18,555 nt of DNA from SVTX01 sp045638125. GTDB lineage: Bacteria; Bacillota; Clostridia; Oscillospirales; CAG-272. Both the position numbers and the translations under genes were made by a program. Shown piece after piece: positions 15,314-18,555 of the stretch; positions within the stretch are counted from its first letter, which is position 1, and every line of letters begins with the position of its first letter. The stretch lies in NCBI GenBank assembly GCA_045638125.1, contig JAZUAS010000107.1, forward strand, positions 1 to 18,555. The letters are read 5' to 3'. The notes below the pieces were generated by a model. It saw only the letters and a program-made list of their open reading frames with translations. It had not been told where the DNA came from and searched no databases.

Positions 15314-17662
15314 ATGACCGAAGCAGATCGCATTTTTGAACGCTTTCCCTACTTCATAAGAGAATATATCTATTCTCATTCGTGGGAATCTCTGCGCGCA
15401 GTTCAGGTAGCGGCGGCAAAGACTATATTTGACACTGACAATAATCTGCTTCTGACCTCCTCCACCGCAAGTGGAAAGACCGAGGCGGCTTTCTTCCCCA
15501 TCCTCTCGCTTTTGCACGAGGATAAGCCGTCCAGCATCGGTGTGCTTTACATCGCACCCTTGAAGAGCCTTATAAACGACCAATTTGAGCGTCTTGAAGA
15601 AATTTTAGATATGACGGGCGTCAAGGTAACTCATTGGCACGGCGACGTGGCGGCTTCTCACAAGCGCAAGCTACTTGAAAAGCCCGAGGGCATTTTGCAA
15701 ATAACACCCGAGTCGCTTGAAGCAATGCTTATAAATCGCTCCAATGATATTCCCCGTCTATTCGGCGACCTCAGATTCGTGGTCATCGACGAGATACACA
15801 CCTTAACCGGCACAGACCGAGGAAATCAAATAATTTGTCAGCTCTCGCGAATTGCCCACCTTATCGGCTATCACCCCAGACGAATTGCTCTCTCGGCAAC
15901 CATCGGTGACCCCTCTCTTGCCGCAGAATGGCTAAACGCTGACACGGGACGCGAGATAGACGTTCCCGAATTTGGTCAGGAAAAAATACGTTGGAGACTT
16001 GGGCTTGAGCACTTCTATATTCAAAACCCCGAGCTTGAAAAGCTTAAAAAGGAAGAAGAAAAGGCTAAAATTGCCGATAAAAAAGCAAATAACAATGACG
16101 TAGTATTCGTGGAGAGGGTTGACGAAACGCCCGATAGCGAGAGCTACAACGGCGACTCCGCATCATACGAAAATAACGGCTTGAAAAAGCCCCATTACAT
16201 CGACCCGGGTTACGAATACGCCTACGATTGTGTAAAAGACAAAAAATCCTTGGTTTTCTCAAATTCTCGAGAGGAGACCGAATACGTTTGTGCAACTCTC
16301 CGACAGATAGCAAAATATCGTGGAGACGAGGATAGCCACATCCTCATTCATCATGGAAACCTCTCGGCTTCTCTCCGTGAGGAGGCTGAAATGAAGATGC
16401 GTGACGACGAGGAATTTGCCGTCACCTGCGCCACCGTAACAATGGAGCTTGGCATCGACATAGGTCAGCTGGAACGCGTTATGCAGATAGAAGCGCCCAA
16501 CAGTGTTTCAAGCTTTTTGCAAAGGCTTGGTCGCTCGGGCAGAAGAAGTCAAACTCCAGAGATGATGATGGTTTTCCGCGAGGAGGAGGCTCTGCCCAAC
16601 ACCCCTCTGCCTCAAATTATTCCGTGGGAGCTGCTCCGAGGAATCGCGATAATTCAGCTTTACATTGAAGAGCGATTTATCGAGCCACCCTCCCGCAAAA
16701 AAATGCCATTTAGTCTGCTTTTCCACCAGACACTATCCACTCTTGCATCCTGCGGCGAGCTGACACCTGCAAGACTTGCACAGAGAGTGCTATCTCTCCC
16801 CCCATTTCAGTTTGTAAGCCGTGAGGACTACAAGGAGCTTATTGTTTCAATGCTCAACAACGAGTTTTTGGAAATGACCGAGGAAAAGGGTCTTATTGTG
16901 GGTCTTGTGGGCGAAAGATTGCTGAAAAGCTTCAAGTTCTACGCAGTATTCAAGGACAGCGAGGATTTCACCGTTCGTTGCGGCTCGGATGAAATAGGTA
17001 CTATAACCACCCCTCCCCCCGTGGGCGACAGATTTGCTCTTGCCGGTCGCGTTTGGGAGGTCGAAGAGCTGGACGTACAAAGAAAGCTCCTTTACGTTAA
17101 ACGAGTTGACGGTAAAATGGAGGTTTCGTGGCCCGGCGACTTTGGCGAAATACACACCAAAATTTTGCGCCGTATGAAGCAGATACTCGAAGAGGATACA
17201 GTTTACCCATATCTCAAGGAAAACGCCGTAAAACGCTTAAATCAGGCTCGTGCGACGGCAAGAGCCACGGGTATGCTTGAACACTCGCTGGTTCATCTTG
17301 GAGGATATTCTTGGTGTCTGTTCCCATGGCTTGGTACTCGCTCCTTCCGTACTCTGCGCAAGTATATAAAGAAAAACGCCGCAGAAAACAATATCAGCGG
17401 CATTGAATTTGAGGGATGCTATTACATCACCTTTAAGATGGAAAAGGTATCCGATATTCAGTTTATTTCCCGTCTGCTTGACGGAGTTGAGCGCGAGGGT
17501 ATCATTTGCGAGCATCTCGTTGAGAATAGCGAGATACCCGTATTTGAAAAGTACGACAACTATATTCCCCATTCTCTGCTCCGTAAAGCCTATGCCGCGG
17601 ATAAGCTCCGCGCCGACGAGGCGGAAGAACAGATCAGAGCGATATTTGAAGAATTTGAATAA
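15314..17662 (+). CDS. Large DEAD/DEAH-box helicase (Lhr / BrxHI-like)
   Basis: A 782-residue superfamily 2 helicase. Motifs in order are a Q-motif-like LRAVQ near 27-31, motif I TASGKT 51-56, motif II DEIH 159-162, motif III SAT 194-196, TMELGIDIG (motif V) near 377, and motif VI QRLGRSGR 403-410. The C-terminal half (about 430-782) resembles the winged-helix and core extension of Lhr-type helicases. A charged Lys/Glu/Asp-rich insertion (about 238-295) sits between the two RecA lobes. Start ATG 15314 follows a near-perfect AAAGGAGGA. It is the last gene of the TerB operon, 35 bases after the ATPase gene. It is likely an ATP-driven DNA translocase or unwinder. No nuclease domain is visible. 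Confidence 0.88.
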   Translation: MTEADRIFERFPYFIREYIYSHSWESLRAVQVAAAKTIFDTDNNLLLTSSTASGKTEAAFFPILSLLHEDKPSSIGVLYIAPLKSLINDQFERLEEILDMTGVKVTHWHGDVAASHKRKLLEKPEGILQITPESLEAMLINRSNDIPRLFGDLRFVVIDEIHTLTGTDRGNQIICQLSRIAHLIGYHPRRIALSATIGDPSLAAEWLNADTGREIDVPEFGQEKIRWRLGLEHFYIQNPELEKLKKEEEKAKIADKKANNNDVVFVERVDETPDSESYNGDSASYENNGLKKPHYIDPGYEYAYDCVKDKKSLVFSNSREETEYVCATLRQIAKYRGDEDSHILIHHGNLSASLREEAEMKMRDDEEFAVTCATVTMELGIDIGQLERVMQIEAPNSVSSFLQRLGRSGRRSQTPEMMMVFREEEALPNTPLPQIIPWELLRGIAIIQLYIEERFIEPPSRKKMPFSLLFHQTLSTLASCGELTPARLAQRVLSLPPFQFVSREDYKELIVSMLNNEFLEMTEEKGLIVGLVGERLLKSFKFYAVFKDSEDFTVRCGSDEIGTITTPPPVGDRFALAGRVWEVEELDVQRKLLYVKRVDGKMEVSWPGDFGEIHTKILRRMKQILEEDTVYPYLKENAVKRLNQARATARATGMLEHSLVHLGGYSWCLFPWLGTRSFRTLRKYIKKNAAENNISGIEFEGCYYITFKMEKVSDIQFISRLLDGVEREGIICEHLVENSEIPVFEKYDNYIPHSLLRKAYAADKLRADEAEEQIRAIFEEFE

Positions 17663-17667
17663 ATTAA

Positions 17668-17697
17668 TCTACCCCCGACAATACTGTCGGGGGTAGA
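17668..17697. terminator. Perfect 13-bp GC-rich hairpin between convergent genes
   Basis: TCTACCCCCGACA (17668-17680) and TGTCGGGGGTAGA (17685-17697) are perfectly complementary around loop ATAC. It starts five bases after the helicase stop. On the plus strand no U-tract follows; on the minus strand an imperfect T-rich tail (TTAATTTATT) follows. It may end the minus-strand gene or block readthrough both ways. A classical intrinsic terminator is not fully satisfied. Confidence 0.6.
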
Positions 17698-17785
17698 CCT
17701 AAGTGCGGCTGGAAAATACACATTGTTTATATATTGATTTTGTATTTTTTATGTAATACAGTTTTTAAGGACAGTAATTCTAATT

Positions 17786-18451
17786 TTATTCCTGCTGTGC
17801 CTCTTGTGAAAATATGTTGTCTGCAATAACCTTTGCAAACTGAACGTTCAATTTAGGATATACTTCATTCATTATTTTTCTTGCTTCTTCAATTTTTTCC
17901 TGCTTGAATAAAAATATGGCGTTTAGATAATTCACCATATTTTCCGTTTCGTTAGTTCCCTTTAAAGATTCATAGTAACCTTCTGCAGTTTTCAAGTCAT
18001 TCTGAAGCAGATAATACATACACAACCAACTGCTTTTAAATGCTTTTCTGTGCTTTATAGCATTAATATGCTTTAAAAATTTTTCGCTGTCTTCTTTTGC
18101 TAAAAAGGAAACTGCGAGCATTCCGTTAAGGTCGTCAATTATGCGTCTTACATTTGGAAAAGGCGATGTTTTTGATATGATATAATACCATTTAGTTATT
18201 TTTTTGCCTTTTGAAATAACAACATCATAGTTTCCTGACAAATAAGCATTGTATGCTTTCATATAAAGTCCTCTTGCAACAAGACTGAATATAAAAAATA
18301 TAAAGATCAGAATTAGCAAAACAAAGGGCAGTGCTATTATGGCAAGAGATCCAAAAATCGTGATGAAGGCACGAAGCAAATCTCTTATACTAATAAACAA
18401 ACAGACAATAAAAACATAAATAACGTATAATATCTGATTTAACGTTTCCAT
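17786..18451 (-). CDS. Membrane-anchored protein of unknown function
   Basis: A 221-residue protein I do not recognise. Two hydrophobic stretches lie near the N-terminus (about 7-22 and 34-60); the second is very long and rich in Ile, Leu and Phe. The remaining 155 residues are helical and Lys/Glu-rich, with TPR-like spacing (AYNAYLSGNYDVVISKGK, LLQNDLKTAEGYYESLK, LNAIFLFKQEKIEEARKI). TPR-like helical repeats are an inference by eye. The start is ATG 18451 with GAGG five bases upstream; GTG 18457 overlaps the ribosome site. It begins 26 bases after the stop of the truncated minus-strand gene to its right, so the two are probably one operon. The sequence is AT-richer than the helicase gene. 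Confidence 0.7.
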   Translation of the reverse strand: METLNQILYVIYVFIVCLFISIRDLLRAFITIFGSLAIIALPFVLLILIFIFFIFSLVARGLYMKAYNAYLSGNYDVVISKGKKITKWYYIISKTSPFPNVRRIIDDLNGMLAVSFLAKEDSEKFLKHINAIKHRKAFKSSWLCMYYLLQNDLKTAEGYYESLKGTNETENMVNYLNAIFLFKQEKIEEARKIMNEVYPKLNVQFAKVIADNIFSQEAQQE

Positions 18452-18477
18452 ACACACCTCAAAAAATTAAAATTGTA

Positions 18478-18555
18478 TTAAAGTATAGGGATAACAGGAT
18501 TACCCAATGGAATTGATATGGGTGCAGAGGTTACGTTACCTGCTGCATCGTAGCT
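18478..18555 (-). CDS. C-terminal end of a truncated minus-strand gene
   Basis: Read leftward from the window edge there are 25 open codons ending in TAA at 18480-18478. The residues include YDAAGNVTSAPI and end in a Gly/Pro/Ile-rich tail (PLGNPVIPIL). DAAGNV-type sequences are common in bacterial Ig-like or surface-protein repeats, but the fragment is too short to name. The 26-base gap to the next minus-strand gene is operon-like, which supports it being real. Confidence 0.45.
   Translation of the reverse strand, partial: SYDAAGNVTSAPISIPLGNPVIPIL

Noticed and set aside
12070..17662. Complete BREX or DISARM locus.
   Set aside because: No methylase, PglZ phosphatase, BrxC/PglY, DUF1998 protein or phospholipase D gene is present in the window. 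Only the ATPase-helicase pair resembles BREX.
18486..18498. TAGGGATAACAGG matches the first 13 bases of the I-SceI homing-endonuclease site, hinting at vector or engineered sequence.
   Set aside because: The next five bases do not match the 18-base site. The stretch is also explained by an open minus-strand coding frame ending at 18478.

Overview
The window is a chromosomal segment of about 18.6 kb with moderate GC and AT-rich spacers. It most likely comes from an endospore-forming Bacillota (Clostridia-type) bacterium. The best evidence is a full-length spoIVA, whose product has the family's 492-residue length, its ATPase residues at the expected positions and its conserved C-terminal tail. 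Strong Shine-Dalgarno sites and GTG starts fit this. The genus cannot be named from the sequence alone. No rRNA, tRNA, CRISPR array, transposase or phage gene is visible.

Layout, left to right. (1) Positions 1-1569, plus strand: the C-terminal end of an RluA-type pseudouridine synthase, then a DUF3810 membrane protein with an HExxH motif, closed by a terminator. (2) Positions 1570-3497: a 540-base AT-rich gap with inverted repeats and a strong extended -10 promoter, then murA (peptidoglycan precursor synthesis) and a possible 26-residue ORF. A bidirectional terminator separates these from the convergent minus-strand genes. (3) Positions 3557-10280, minus strand: an ABC exporter / DUF1854 protein / ABC exporter cassette transcribed leftward from a perfect TTGACA-N17-TATAAT promoter. 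spoIVA lies beyond it with its own sigma-E-like promoter. Both ABC proteins carry an unusual N-terminal globular domain plus a four-cysteine zinc ribbon. (4) Positions 10516-11895, plus strand: radA, with a terminator. (5) Positions 12003-17662, plus strand: a three-gene operon with its own extended -10 promoter, encoding a TerB-N/TerB-C protein, a BrxD-like (DUF2791) P-loop ATPase and a large Lhr/BrxHI-like DEAD/DEAH helicase. (6) Positions 17668-18555: a perfect 13-bp hairpin, then a minus-strand membrane protein of unknown function preceded by the last 25 codons of another minus-strand gene that runs off the window.

How the genes work together. The housekeeping part (rRNA or tRNA modification, murA, radA, spoIVA) is ordinary. 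Two cassettes stand out. The TerB/BrxD/helicase operon resembles the ATPase-helicase pair of type 2 BREX defence loci, but here it is joined to a TerB protein and has no methylase, PglZ or nuclease beside it. It may be a compact stress or defence DNA-processing system. The ABC/DUF1854/ABC cassette looks like a dedicated export or sensing unit. DUF1854 proteins and partner ABC transporters are known from some cyanophycin loci in proteobacteria, but no cyanophycin gene is present here. Both readings are inferences from domain content and gene order.
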